DNA of 64,000 bases from JBIOXB01 sp050732395. Lineage in GTDB: Bacteria > Zhuqueibacterota > Zhuqueibacteria > Zhuqueibacterales > Zhuqueibacteraceae. This document shows positions 25,935 through 35,333 of the stretch, one piece after another. The notes below the pieces were generated by a model that saw nothing but the letters and a program-made list of their open reading frames with translations, had not been told where the DNA came from and did not search any database. Where the stretch lies: contig JBOHQX010000332.1 of assembly GCA_050732395.1 (NCBI GenBank), positions 8,020-72,019 of the forward strand, read 5' to 3'. Each line of letters starts with the position of its first letter. Position 1 is the first letter of the stretch. The position numbers and the translations under genes were made by a program.

Positions 25935-26909
25935 ATGACGGCAATGAAACGAGTAACTGATTTTGATGCGCAACATGCGATGCATGATCTCTGCAATTGG
26001 ATTCGCGAAAGTACTAGCGGCGTGCTCAAGAAACAGGGAGCGGTCGTCGGCATCAGCGGCGGGATTGACTCTTCCGTGGTCGCAGCGTTGTGTGCGAAGG
26101 CCCTGGGGGCAAAGCGGGTGGTTGGAATAGCGCTGCCCGAACGCGAGTCGAGTCCAGAGAGCCTGTCACTGGCGCACGAGCTTGCCGGCAGCCTGGGGAT
26201 TCGCTTCCTTGTCGAGGACATCTCGGCAGGCCTCGAAGGCATGGGAGCCTATGCGCGCCGTGATGAAGCGGTCAAGCGCGTCTTTCCTGAGTTTCGTCAG
26301 GGGCAAAAATTCAAGATCACCCTGCAATCGAACCCCCTGGAAGCAAACATGATCAACGTCTTTCGGTTGAATCTGGTGGACGAAAACGGCGTGGAAATCT
26401 CGAAACGATTGAAACTCGACGATTATCTGCAAGTCGTTGCCGCTTCCAACATGAAGCAGCGGCTGCGCATGACCATGCTTTATTACCATGCCGAGCTGCG
26501 CAACTATGCCGTGGCCGGTACCGGCAACAAAAATGAGCACGGTATGGGCTTCTTTGTGAAATATGGCGATGGCGGCTCGGATCTAATGCCTCTTGGCAAC
26601 TTTTTCAAAACCCAGGTCTATAAATTGGCTGAAGTCCTGCAGATTCCACCGGCGATCATGCAGCGCGAGCCCACCACCGACACCTACCCAGCGGAACAAA
26701 CGCAGGAGGAGTTTTTTTTCCGCCTGCCGTTTGCGACCATGGATGCCATCTGGTACTGTTTCGAACGGGGGTTTTCGGCAGGTGTCATAGCCGAACATCT
26801 CGATTTGGAAAAAGAGCAGGTGCAGAGGGTCATCGACGATCTCAAGCAAAAACAGCGTACGACCGACTATCTGCGACTGGCGCCGCTGCAGGCCAGTCTT
26901 CAGTTGTGA
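25935..26909 (+). CDS. NAD synthase-like (NadE family) ATP-pyrophosphatase
   Basis: 324 residues from the ATG at 25935. The PP-loop is 'SGGIDSS' (41-47), and NadE motifs follow: 'NMKQRLRMTMLYYHAE', 'GTGNKNEHGMGFFVKYGDGG' and 'DLMPLGNFFKTQV'. NadE amidates nicotinic acid adenine dinucleotide using ammonia. Compared with the usual ammonia-dependent enzyme of about 270 residues, this protein has an insertion of about 50 residues (roughly 90-145). It lies between an asparagine synthase and an ACP, so it may amidate a pathway intermediate instead of, or besides, making NAD. No glutaminase domain is fused; ammonia could come from the neighbouring amidotransferase. Confidence 0.82.
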   Translation: MTAMKRVTDFDAQHAMHDLCNWIRESTSGVLKKQGAVVGISGGIDSSVVAALCAKALGAKRVVGIALPERESSPESLSLAHELAGSLGIRFLVEDISAGLEGMGAYARRDEAVKRVFPEFRQGQKFKITLQSNPLEANMINVFRLNLVDENGVEISKRLKLDDYLQVVAASNMKQRLRMTMLYYHAELRNYAVAGTGNKNEHGMGFFVKYGDGGSDLMPLGNFFKTQVYKLAEVLQIPPAIMQREPTTDTYPAEQTQEEFFFRLPFATMDAIWYCFERGFSAGVIAEHLDLEKEQVQRVIDDLKQKQRTTDYLRLAPLQASLQL

Positions 26910-26967
26910 TTTCAACGAGTCCGAGCTCTCACATTTTGCATCAACTTTCAATCCTACGAGATGAAAA

Positions 26968-27219
26968 ATGACAGGCCATGAAAAGGTAAGAAATTTTATT
27001 ACGGAAAATTTTCTCTTTGGCGACGGTGCGACCTTACAGGATAACGACTCGCTGCACGGCAAAGGCATCATCGACTCCACAGGGGTGTTGGCATTGATCG
27101 CGTTTTTGGAAGAGCAATTCGGCATTGTTGTCGGGGATAACGACGTCAGGCCGGAGAATCTCGACACTATCGATCGTATCGTCAAATTCATCGACACAAA
27201 GATGCCGGGATCGAACTAG
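26968..27219 (+). CDS. Acyl carrier protein (module A)
   Basis: 83 residues, acidic, with the phosphopantetheine attachment serine at Ser37 in 'GIIDSTGV'. The 'DST' form differs from the fatty-acid ACP 'DSL' and resembles carriers of dedicated pathways. It follows the NadE-like gene by about 60 bases. It probably tethers an acyl or aminoacyl group activated by one of the ligases nearby (PaaK-like at 33963, ATP-grasp at 32668). Confidence 0.88.
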   Translation: MTGHEKVRNFITENFLFGDGATLQDNDSLHGKGIIDSTGVLALIAFLEEQFGIVVGDNDVRPENLDTIDRIVKFIDTKMPGSN

Positions 27220-27241
27220 GAGGCGCAAGCGGCACAGCGTA

Positions 27242-28645
27242 ATGATGACTCGCCGAGAGTTCATAAAGCGCTTCAAAAAATGTGTCAAGGGAATTTTCTT
27301 GTTTCAGCTATTTCCATGGAAGACCGTTCGTTCTCGCCTCTTGGCAGGGAATGCTGCATCTACTCCCGCCAGCACGCCGCTTTCTGAAATATACGTAGCG
27401 AGGAATGGCACACCCGAACAAAACATGAAGAGCGTTGTTGCCATGCTGGGCGGGATCGAGAAGATCATTGGTGAGAAGGATATTGTCATCCTGAAACCGA
27501 ATGCCCAATGGTGGCATCAGGGCATGACCAATACGGATGCCATGAAAGCTTTCATGGACCTGATTCTGGAAATGCCGGGCTTTGCCGGCGAAATCATCAT
27601 AGCTGAGAACCACCATCACCAGGTTGATGATGCGCTGGGCTGGACCACGGAACACAGGAATGGCAGCTTCAATTATAACGAACTGGTGGATTTCTATCAT
27701 GCAAAAGGCATACACTGTGTGAGCAAATACCACTGGCACGACGCCGGCCCGAATCCCAAGCCGCGTCAAGGAAATGCAGGAAATGGCCGTTTGGTTCAAG
27801 GTGCAGCCCAAGGTGATGGATATGTCTGGCGCAAGGATTTGGTCTATGAATCGCCAGAAGGTCGCAAATGCATGATGACTTATCCCATCTTCACCTCTGC
27901 CTACAGTGGTACCACGATTGACTTAAAGGATGGCGCGTGGAAAAATGGAAAATATATCGATACCCCGATCAAATTCGTCAATTTTTCCGCTCTCAATCAC
28001 CATAGTCACTATTGCGGAGCAACAGCTTCGGTTAAGAATTTGATGGGTGTTGTGGATATGACTTGTGGGCATCAGGGACCGGAGCCGGCGGGATATTGGA
28101 ATACGCACTACATCGGCATGGAAAGCGCCATCCACAAGCTGGGTGGTCAAATCCGCTATGGCTGCAACAAGTTTGGGCTGGGCTTCCTGGCGGGATTGTC
28201 ACATGATTTTTCGGTCAAGGCCGGCACATTCAATTTTCAGTACACCGGCGGTGCGTTGGGATGCTGGATGAGAACCATCCGGCAGCCGGACCTGAATATC
28301 ATCACCGCAGAGTGGGTTGGGTATGGCAGCCGGATCGATACCTCGCAGCGGGCTCACACAAGAACGATCTTCGCCTCCAAAGACCCGATCGCGCTGGACT
28401 ATCATGCTGCCAAGTACTGTCTGCTTCCGGCCACTTTGGAGCACAGCCATGATGAAAACCTGGCCAACCTGCACAATTCGGATCTTCATGACTGGCCGTT
28501 CAGAAAATTCCTGGAGGAGTGTCATCGTCAGGGTATCGGAACCTTGCGGGAAGCCGATATGAAGATTCACATCAAAGATTTTAATGATGCAACTCCACTA
28601 AACCCCCTTCTCTGTCCCAACTCGAAAAGGCCGGAAAACCCTTGA
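27242..28645 (+). CDS. DUF362 domain protein with twin-arginine N-terminus
   Basis: About 467 residues from 27242 (a second ATG is at 27245); the frame open from 27125 overlaps the ACP gene and is not used. The N-terminus 'MTRREFIKRFKK' followed by a hydrophobic stretch looks like a Tat signal, suggesting export. The body resembles DUF362 proteins ('DIVILKPNAQWWHQG', 'VKNLMGVVDMTCG', 'FASKDPIALDYHAAKYCLLP'). DUF362 function is unclear; some members carry Fe-S ferredoxin domains, but no such Cys cluster is seen here. It is notable to find it between an ACP and two hydrolases. AGGAGG lies about 20 bases upstream. Confidence 0.72.
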   Translation: MMTRREFIKRFKKCVKGIFLFQLFPWKTVRSRLLAGNAASTPASTPLSEIYVARNGTPEQNMKSVVAMLGGIEKIIGEKDIVILKPNAQWWHQGMTNTDAMKAFMDLILEMPGFAGEIIIAENHHHQVDDALGWTTEHRNGSFNYNELVDFYHAKGIHCVSKYHWHDAGPNPKPRQGNAGNGRLVQGAAQGDGYVWRKDLVYESPEGRKCMMTYPIFTSAYSGTTIDLKDGAWKNGKYIDTPIKFVNFSALNHHSHYCGATASVKNLMGVVDMTCGHQGPEPAGYWNTHYIGMESAIHKLGGQIRYGCNKFGLGFLAGLSHDFSVKAGTFNFQYTGGALGCWMRTIRQPDLNIITAEWVGYGSRIDTSQRAHTRTIFASKDPIALDYHAAKYCLLPATLEHSHDENLANLHNSDLHDWPFRKFLEECHRQGIGTLREADMKIHIKDFNDATPLNPLLCPNSKRPENP

Positions 28646-29517
28646 GAAAAATCACTAGTGGAGCTGTCGAAGAACCACTTTTTTTCACTAGTGAAGACCA
28701 TCCCTTGTTCGGGATTCTACACTATCCGCAGCCAAATGACAACGGCGCAGGCCTGGTCTTTTGCCAGGCATTTGCCGAAGAGCAGAACATATCCCATCGC
28801 ATCATGGCCAATTTCGCGCGTGCCCTGGCCGCTGGCGGTTATCACGTGCTGCGCTTTGATTACATGGGATGCGGCGACAGCAGCGGCGAATCCGGACAAG
28901 CCACGATCGCAACCCGGGTCGCCGATGTCTTGAGCAGCATTGCGCTGCTGAAAAAGAAAACCGGTCTGGAAAGAATTGGCCTCTTAGGCCTCAGGTTAGG
29001 GGCAGTCTGCGCTGCCTTGGCCGCTGAAAAGAATCCCGGCATTGCGTTTTTGATCCTTTGCGCCCCAGTCGTTGATGTCAAGAACTATCTTTGGCAACTT
29101 TTGCGCTCCAATGTGGCCGCGCAGATGGTCATCTACGGTGAAATTCGTCATGATCGTGAGCAATTGGTCCAGAATCTGATGTCCGGGCAGTTGATCAATA
29201 TAGATGGCTATGACCTTTCCAAGGAGTTTTATCAGGAGGCGATCCAGGCCGGCTTGGCGGACGCCCTCACGCAATTTCCTGGCTCGGCCTTGCTAGTGGA
29301 TATATCCGAAAAGGCCAGGCTGGTAGATCTAGCCTTGGCAAAAATTGCGCAATCGCAAAAGAATGGCAAAGCGATCGAGGTGATTCAGGCCTCTGCACCA
29401 GCGTTCTGGATTGAACCAAAATCTTATGTGGCTCGCACCGATGATCTATACTCCAAAACGATTGCATGGCTTGATCATGTAACCAACCGTTCAGATGGAA
29501 TACCCCATAAAGCTTAG
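28642..29517 (+). CDS. Exosortase A-associated hydrolase 2-like alpha/beta hydrolase (module A)
   Basis: 291 residues. The TTG start overlaps the previous stop by four bases (TTGA), indicating coupling. The alpha/beta hydrolase fold is recognisable from 'GLVFCQAFAEEQNISHR' and 'VLRFDYMGCGDSSGESG'. The nucleophile elbow reads 'LGLRLGA', with Arg118 where a serine is expected, so it is probably not a classic serine hydrolase. The same substitution occurs in its paralogue at 40973. The family (TIGR03101 type) is known from exosortase A EPS loci and has no proven reaction. A hydrolase 1-type partner follows with a 23-base overlap. Confidence 0.82.
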   Translation: MRKITSGAVEEPLFFTSEDHPLFGILHYPQPNDNGAGLVFCQAFAEEQNISHRIMANFARALAAGGYHVLRFDYMGCGDSSGESGQATIATRVADVLSSIALLKKKTGLERIGLLGLRLGAVCAALAAEKNPGIAFLILCAPVVDVKNYLWQLLRSNVAAQMVIYGEIRHDREQLVQNLMSGQLINIDGYDLSKEFYQEAIQAGLADALTQFPGSALLVDISEKARLVDLALAKIAQSQKNGKAIEVIQASAPAFWIEPKSYVARTDDLYSKTIAWLDHVTNRSDGIPHKA

Positions 29518-30454
29518 AAACAAGAATAACCGTGCCTTGTTTGGTGTAATCCATCAGCCGGATCTACAACCCGCACGAAAGATCGGTATCGTCTTTCTAT
29601 GTGCGGGCTTGAAGCACAGAGTAGGGCCTCATCGCTTGTACGTGAAAATGGCCAGGTGGCTATGCGAAAGAGGCTATTATTGCTTTCGTGTTGATCCCGA
29701 AGGCCTCGGCGATAGCGAAGGAGAAATTGAAAATGGCCGCGTCGTCGATCTTTGGAGGACGATTCAGAATGGGAGATTTGTGGCGGACGCCAGGGCCGCG
29801 GTCGACGCTTTCCACGAGAGGACGGCAGTCGATAAATTGATTCTGACCGGTCTCTGCGGCGGAGCAATTACCGCGCTATTGACGGCCGCCGCTGACAAAA
29901 GAGTGGATGCCCTGATCTTTCTCGGCATGCCGATATATTTCGATGGCACAGCAAAGAACGACACGCCGGAGGTCTCACAAGAACTGGCCAAGGTGTACTT
30001 GCGGGCATACTTGCAAAAGATTTTCAAAGTTGAATTCCTGAAAAGACTGCTGCTCCTGCGCACCGATTACCGGCTGCTTTTTCAGACCTTGAAATCCGCG
30101 GCTTCTGTTAGGTTGAAACCGAAGGTATTCAGGCCAGTTGAGGAATTTTCCTGGGGGGAGGGCGCGGATTTCAATTACCTGTTTCTCGAGGCCTACGTGA
30201 AAATGGTCGAAGCCGGCCATGAAATGCTGTTCCTCTTCGGTGAAAATGACATTCTGGTCGGCCCGTTCCGGACGAAATTCAAAGACGGTTTTCTGGAGGC
30301 CAATCCCAGATACAAGGCCGGTTGTGACATTCACCTCGTCAAAAACGCCAATCATCAGTTGTCGCTTCCAGAGTGGCAGGGTGACGGTTTTGCGATCGTG
30401 CTGCAATGGCTGGAGAACCGATACGGCAAACTATACGGCAGTTCCAGCATTTGA
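29495..30454 (+). CDS. Exosortase A-associated hydrolase 1-like alpha/beta hydrolase (module A)
   Basis: 319 residues. An alpha/beta hydrolase with 'VGPHRLYVKMARWLCERGY' and 'FRVDPEGLGDSEGE'. The nucleophile elbow is 'TGLCGGA', with Cys121 at the catalytic position; a late Asp ('GENDILVG') and His ('NANHQLSLPEW') complete a possible Cys-Asp-His triad. It resembles TIGR03100 proteins of exosortase A loci. A thioesterase or acyltransferase acting on the ACP-bound product is a reasonable guess. Module B has a matching gene at 41790. Confidence 0.82.
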   Translation: MEYPIKLRNKNNRALFGVIHQPDLQPARKIGIVFLCAGLKHRVGPHRLYVKMARWLCERGYYCFRVDPEGLGDSEGEIENGRVVDLWRTIQNGRFVADARAAVDAFHERTAVDKLILTGLCGGAITALLTAAADKRVDALIFLGMPIYFDGTAKNDTPEVSQELAKVYLRAYLQKIFKVEFLKRLLLLRTDYRLLFQTLKSAASVRLKPKVFRPVEEFSWGEGADFNYLFLEAYVKMVEAGHEMLFLFGENDILVGPFRTKFKDGFLEANPRYKAGCDIHLVKNANHQLSLPEWQGDGFAIVLQWLENRYGKLYGSSSI

Positions 30455-30455
30455 T

Positions 30456-32663
30456 ATGGCAAGCGAATCCAAAATCCGGCTTTTGCACGTTGTCAGCGGG
30501 ATAGCCCTGGCCGGAACGGAATACAACGTGATCAAGCTCGTCAACCGCCTGGATCGAAGCCGCTTTCTTCCCGCCATTGCGGGTCTCCAAGTCGCCCCGG
30601 CCGGGGCAAGAGAACACGTTGCTGACGATGTGGAAACTTTCGAGCTTGCCAAAGGCCACGGATTTCAGCTCAAGCTCATCCTGCAATTGGCGGAAATTTT
30701 CCGGCGCCAGCGTATCGATATCGTGCACTCTCACAACTGGACAACGTTTCTCTATGCCGTTTTAGCCGCGCGCCTAGCCGCAGTGCCAGTGATCCTTCAC
30801 GGCGAACATGGGCGTGATACCGAGCAATACGAGCACAATTGGAAGAGGTCGTGGTTGCGTAAATATCTTGCTTCGTGTTGTGACCAACTCACCGCGGTTT
30901 CCACTGATATTGCAGAACTTCTCCGTCATACTTGGGGTGTGCCGGAGGGGAAGATTTCCCTGATTCCCAACGGTGTCATGCTCGATAAATTCAAGTTGGT
31001 GCGAGATCGCGGTCCGGCCAAGCGTGCATTGGGAATCGCGACGCATGTTCCAACGATCGGCGCCGTGATCGGATACATTCGCCCGGTTAAGGATTTACCG
31101 AATTTGTTCAGGGCCTTTGCTCTCGTTCGTCAAAAGGTTCCGGAAGCGCAGTTGTTGGTGGTCGGGCATGCCCCGGACTTGCAACAATTTGAAGACCTGG
31201 CCAGCGACCTGGCGATCGCCGGCGCCGTTCACTTTCTGGGCAAACGCTCCGACATCCACGACGTCATGCCCGCCTTCGACGTCTATGTGAACAGCTCCAT
31301 CTACGAAGGCATGTCGAATACGATTCTCGAAGCGATGGCCAGCGGTGTGCCGGTGGTCGCGACAGCGGTGGGCGGAACGCCTGCTATTGTATCCGACGGC
31401 ATGAATGGCGCCCTTGTTCCGCCCAAGTCGCCGGAGCTCATGAGCGAAACAATCGCGCACCTGCTTGAGAACGAAAACAAACGCAAAGCCATGACTCAGG
31501 CGGGACGACTGTATATTGAGCGCCATCACAGCTTCCAGGAAACTCTGAGACAGTATGAAGTGCTGTATCTCGAGTTAGCGCACCAGAAACTTCATTCGTT
31601 TCGCCTGCGGCAGCCCAAGCAGTTCCTGAAGGCTTCTTGGGGAAACACGTGGTATAATCTAGGGGCTCTCAAATGGCGGGGAAAAATAGGACAGCGGCCG
31701 CTTTACATCATAAACTATCACCGTGTACTGCACGCGCACGTGCTGCCGCACTATCTTTTCACAGCGATGGCGGTAACGGTGCGCGCCTTTACCAAGCAGA
31801 TGGAATTCTTTCGTCAGCAATGTCGCGTCCTCTCCCTCACGGAAGCCTTGCAGATCCTGGCAAACGATTTGCCCATACCCGAACGCGCTATTGTGTTGAC
31901 GTTCGATGATGGTTACCGCGAGCTCTATACCGTGGTCAGACCGATTTTGGAAAAGTATCGATTGCCGGTCACAGTATTTTTGCCCTCGGGTCTGATCGGG
32001 ACGGACACGCAGTTGTGGTTTGACGCAGTAGGCCAGCGTTTGCAGACGGCGGATCTGCAGGAGTTGACTCTCCGCGACGATTTGCCCGAAGAAGCCGTCG
32101 CGAGCCTTCGGTTCCTGCGCAACCTGCCGCGCGACCGGCGCCAAGCCTCGGCACGCACCGCCGTGAAAAAAATCTCCGAGCTTCATCCCGATTTGAGAAA
32201 AGCGGTTGTTGACGAGGTGATGAAGCTTCAGCCCATACCAAATGACGCCCCGGACAACGCTTTGCTCGACTGGGACATGATCAGGGAAATGCAAAGTACG
32301 GGTTTGTTTGCCTTCGGATCTCATTCGATCACTCATCCGCGGCTTGATTTATTGCCGGAAAAAGACTTGGACGAGGAGATCGGGCTTTCTCAACAAGTGC
32401 TCGAGGTAGGGCTCAATCATCCGGTTGAATTTTTTTCCTATCCCTGGGGCTGTTATAACGACTTGGTCATCAAAAAAGTCCGGCAATTTGGTTATCGCTG
32501 CGCCGTCGCTCTCACTGATGCTCCCAACTATTCCAAAGCAGGGTTATTTGCGCTCAAACGCCTGGATGCAGGGTTTTTAACACTGAACGATTCTTTTCAC
32601 AAGGGCACTATGGTAGCCGAGTTGACTGGCCTGAATCGATTTTGGCGCGCTTTTCTTCGGTAG
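30456..32663 (+). CDS. Fusion of GT4 glycosyltransferase and polysaccharide deacetylase
   Basis: 735 residues starting at the ATG two bases after the previous stop. Residues 1-385 form a GT-B family 4 glycosyltransferase ('HVVSGIALAGTEYNVIKL', 'SLIPNGVMLDKF', 'EGMSNTILEAMASGVPVV'). Residues about 415-735 form a NodB-type carbohydrate esterase 4 domain, with 'TFDDGY' (482-487) providing catalytic and metal-binding Asp residues, 'HSITH' (623-627) the metal-binding His pair, and 'FFSYPWG' the third motif. The protein could add an N-acetyl sugar and deacetylate the product. CE4 enzymes are usually periplasmic, but no signal peptide is present, so cytoplasmic action on the lipid-linked precursor is implied. 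Confidence 0.88.
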   Translation: MASESKIRLLHVVSGIALAGTEYNVIKLVNRLDRSRFLPAIAGLQVAPAGAREHVADDVETFELAKGHGFQLKLILQLAEIFRRQRIDIVHSHNWTTFLYAVLAARLAAVPVILHGEHGRDTEQYEHNWKRSWLRKYLASCCDQLTAVSTDIAELLRHTWGVPEGKISLIPNGVMLDKFKLVRDRGPAKRALGIATHVPTIGAVIGYIRPVKDLPNLFRAFALVRQKVPEAQLLVVGHAPDLQQFEDLASDLAIAGAVHFLGKRSDIHDVMPAFDVYVNSSIYEGMSNTILEAMASGVPVVATAVGGTPAIVSDGMNGALVPPKSPELMSETIAHLLENENKRKAMTQAGRLYIERHHSFQETLRQYEVLYLELAHQKLHSFRLRQPKQFLKASWGNTWYNLGALKWRGKIGQRPLYIINYHRVLHAHVLPHYLFTAMAVTVRAFTKQMEFFRQQCRVLSLTEALQILANDLPIPERAIVLTFDDGYRELYTVVRPILEKYRLPVTVFLPSGLIGTDTQLWFDAVGQRLQTADLQELTLRDDLPEEAVASLRFLRNLPRDRRQASARTAVKKISELHPDLRKAVVDEVMKLQPIPNDAPDNALLDWDMIREMQSTGLFAFGSHSITHPRLDLLPEKDLDEEIGLSQQVLEVGLNHPVEFFSYPWGCYNDLVIKKVRQFGYRCAVALTDAPNYSKAGLFALKRLDAGFLTLNDSFHKGTMVAELTGLNRFWRAFLR

Positions 32664-32667
32664 TAGT

Positions 32668-33903
32668 TTGGAGAAGAAAAACATTGCGACAAGGAAAGTT
32701 TTTCCGGATTCAGCCCGGGATGATGTTCCAGCAGTCGTGTTAGGTCTGGGTGTTAATGGCCTTGGAGTGGTCAGAAGCCTGGGCCGAAAAGCCGTGCCCG
32801 TCATTGGAATTTACTCACGATTTCACGAAGCCGGGCGTTTTTCAAAATACTGTAAAATCGCCAAGCGGCTGGCTTTGGAATGCAATCAAGCAAGCTTCCT
32901 TGACGAATTGATGCGCCTTGGGCAAGGACTGAATCGCCCACCACTGTTGCCTACCAGCGATGAGTCTCTGTATTTCATTTCAGATCATCGGAAGTCGCTC
33001 GAGCGATATTACAGATTTAATATTCCCGATCTTCAGACCTTGGAGATGATCATTAAGAAAAACGGAACGCAAGTGCTGGCAGAGCGTTGCGGCGTTCCGA
33101 TTCCAAGAACCCATTTTCTCCAAACCTCGGAAGAACTGAAATCTATTTGCGGCGAGATGAATTTTCCCTGCATCATCAAGCCGCTAGATACCTTTTCTGT
33201 GAAATTTTTCGAAAGCGCCAAGAATGTCATCGTGGCTGACCCCGGCCAGCTCAGGGCTTTCTATCAAATTCATCCGCATTTCCTCGGACAAACGATCGTG
33301 CAGGAGATCATTCGCGGCGGTGACGGCCACATTTTTGTGTGTGCGGCCTATTTCTCCGCCAGTTCTGAGCCGTTGGCGATTTATACCGGCTGCAAGCTCC
33401 GCCAGTATCCACCGGATTATGGCGTCACCTGTCTGGGTGAGAGTATCTACCTGCCAGAATTAGAGGCAACGACGGTGCAGTTTCTAAAACAGATCGGATT
33501 TAGAGGATTGGTGGCCGCCGAATTTGTGAGGGACCGGAAAAGCGGTTCCTTCTATTTTATCGAGCTCAACGCGCGAAGTTATTACCACAACCAGCTCTTC
33601 ACCGATTGCGGCGTCAATCTGGCTTACATTGCTTATCAGGATCTGCTGGGAGAAAAAATAGAGCCTCTGCGTTTCAGACAAAAGCAGGGAATTCGGTGGC
33701 TGGATTTTCAGCGCGATCTCAGTTCTTGCTGGCGTAAGCGCAAACAGGGAGAGATGACCTGGGGAGTATGGTTCCGCACCATTTTACGAGCGCGTTCATT
33801 TGCCTATTACGATCGCAAGGACTTGAAGCCTTTTCTCTTTGCGGTATTTCTCTTTGTCAGGATGCTGCTCCAAAAAGCCAACGAGGGGTTTAGGGATTTT
33901 TGA
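32668..33903 (+). CDS. ATP-grasp domain ligase-like protein
   Basis: 411 residues. The start is a TTG at 32668, because no ATG or GTG is found before the fold begins. The N-terminal part has a preATP-grasp region ('VVLGLGVNGLGVVRSLG', 'PLLPTSDESLYF'). The ATP-grasp core follows ('FPCIIKPLDTFSVKF', 'QTIVQEIIRGGDGHIFV', 'FYFIELNARSYYH'). ATP-grasp ligases activate a carboxylate as acyl-phosphate for attack by an amine or thiol. In this context it could load an amino acid on the ACP or join an amino acid to a sugar. The C-terminal 80 residues are basic and partly hydrophobic. Confidence 0.78.
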   Translation: MEKKNIATRKVFPDSARDDVPAVVLGLGVNGLGVVRSLGRKAVPVIGIYSRFHEAGRFSKYCKIAKRLALECNQASFLDELMRLGQGLNRPPLLPTSDESLYFISDHRKSLERYYRFNIPDLQTLEMIIKKNGTQVLAERCGVPIPRTHFLQTSEELKSICGEMNFPCIIKPLDTFSVKFFESAKNVIVADPGQLRAFYQIHPHFLGQTIVQEIIRGGDGHIFVCAAYFSASSEPLAIYTGCKLRQYPPDYGVTCLGESIYLPELEATTVQFLKQIGFRGLVAAEFVRDRKSGSFYFIELNARSYYHNQLFTDCGVNLAYIAYQDLLGEKIEPLRFRQKQGIRWLDFQRDLSSCWRKRKQGEMTWGVWFRTILRARSFAYYDRKDLKPFLFAVFLFVRMLLQKANEGFRDF

Positions 33904-33962
33904 CTTATGCAATATGAGCCGGGCGCAGGTCTCGATCATCCGAATCATTTACCGCTTGGAGA

Positions 33963-35312
33963 ATGAAAAAGTTAACTCATTGGCGAAGCTCTAAGCTCTC
34001 AATCTGGACGGGCCTGCATGGTTATTCGGCCAAAGAGGTTATGCATCACTATCACCGCTTTTTAGAGTGCCAATGGAGGCCTACCGAATCAATTCTAAAT
34101 CTTCAGTGGAAGTGCTTGCAAAAACTTTTGGCGCATGCCTATGAGCAAGTGCCGTATTATAGAAAACTCTTTGACTGCAACGGTCTGGCCCCACAAGATA
34201 TCAAGACGCCCGAAGATTTCCGCAAGATTCCCCTGTTGAGCAAAGGAATTGTACAAGAGCACAGGGAACATCTCATCGCCCGGGATCATCGTGGTATCCA
34301 ATTGACCCCGGTGGCTTCCGGAGGATCGACCGGCCAGCCTACCCGTTTATATAAACATCCGGCCAAGCGGGCAATTGAAGTAGCGGACACTTGGGGCTAT
34401 CATCAATGGATGGGTTGGCAAGTGGGAGATCGTTCCATGCGCTTGTGGGGGTCCTTGGATCCGGAGAATTTCAAGAGAAAAACCTACCGCCGGCTGGCGC
34501 AATTTTGCACACAAGAGATCTGCTCGAATGTACATCAGATAGATGAAGCGGCAATGAAAAAAATTGCAGATCGCATGCAGCGCTTCAAGCCGAAGATTTT
34601 GATTGGCTACACCAATGCCCTGTTTACCCTGGCTACCCATCTTCTTGAACAACGCCGTTCCATTACCGGCCTCCTTGGGGTTGTAACCACCGCCGAGACA
34701 TTATTCCCCTACCAGAGGGAATTAATCGAAAAGGCATTTGGCTGCCGCGTGTTTAACCGCTATGCCTCCCAAGAGATCGGGCAACTGGCGGGTGAGTGCT
34801 CCGAGGGAAACCTTCACCTGAATATACAGAATGTCTACTTTGAGTTTTGGGGAGAGGCGGACCCAGTTTCAGCGGGGATGCTGGGAAGTGTTGTGGTGAC
34901 GGATTTGAACAACTACGCCATGCCCTTTATCCGCTATCAGCTAGGGGACATCGGGGTTGCTGCTGCCCACTCTTGTTCCTGTGGCAGGGGATTGCCGGTC
35001 ATCGGTGAACTCAAAGGCCGGTTGAGTGACGTTATTGTCACGCCCGATAAGCGCTACATCTTTGCGGACGACATAGCGGAGATCTTTTATCCGCTGAATG
35101 GCATCAAGCAGTTTCAAGTGATTCAGGAGAATCGGGAGAATGTGACGGTAAAGATCGTCAAAAATGGCGAAGCGGATTCTCATGAGGTCGTCAAACGACT
35201 GCAAGGAGCAGTGGGTGCAAAGATGACGGTTAAGCTCGAGGTTGTTCACAACCTCCCAGTTCTTCCATCCGGCAAGCATCGGATCTGCATCTCTCGTATC
35301 TGTCAGAATTAG
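33963..35312 (+). CDS. Phenylacetate-CoA ligase/CapK-like adenylate-forming enzyme
   Basis: 449 residues of the PaaK/CapK branch of the ANL superfamily. The P-loop is 'ASGGSTGQPTRLYKH' (about 117-131), and later motifs are 'NRYASQEIGQLAGEC' and 'YQLGDIG' with a C-terminal 'GRLSDVI'. These enzymes adenylate a carboxylic acid and pass it to a thiol. Capsule loci often contain such proteins without a known substrate. Here it is the likely ligase partner of the module A ACP, in the way the acyl-CoA ligase at 42766 serves module B. Confidence 0.85.
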   Translation: MKKLTHWRSSKLSIWTGLHGYSAKEVMHHYHRFLECQWRPTESILNLQWKCLQKLLAHAYEQVPYYRKLFDCNGLAPQDIKTPEDFRKIPLLSKGIVQEHREHLIARDHRGIQLTPVASGGSTGQPTRLYKHPAKRAIEVADTWGYHQWMGWQVGDRSMRLWGSLDPENFKRKTYRRLAQFCTQEICSNVHQIDEAAMKKIADRMQRFKPKILIGYTNALFTLATHLLEQRRSITGLLGVVTTAETLFPYQRELIEKAFGCRVFNRYASQEIGQLAGECSEGNLHLNIQNVYFEFWGEADPVSAGMLGSVVVTDLNNYAMPFIRYQLGDIGVAAAHSCSCGRGLPVIGELKGRLSDVIVTPDKRYIFADDIAEIFYPLNGIKQFQVIQENRENVTVKIVKNGEADSHEVVKRLQGAVGAKMTVKLEVVHNLPVLPSGKHRICISRICQN

Positions 35313-35333
35313 GAAAACATAAGCCTCGTTGAT

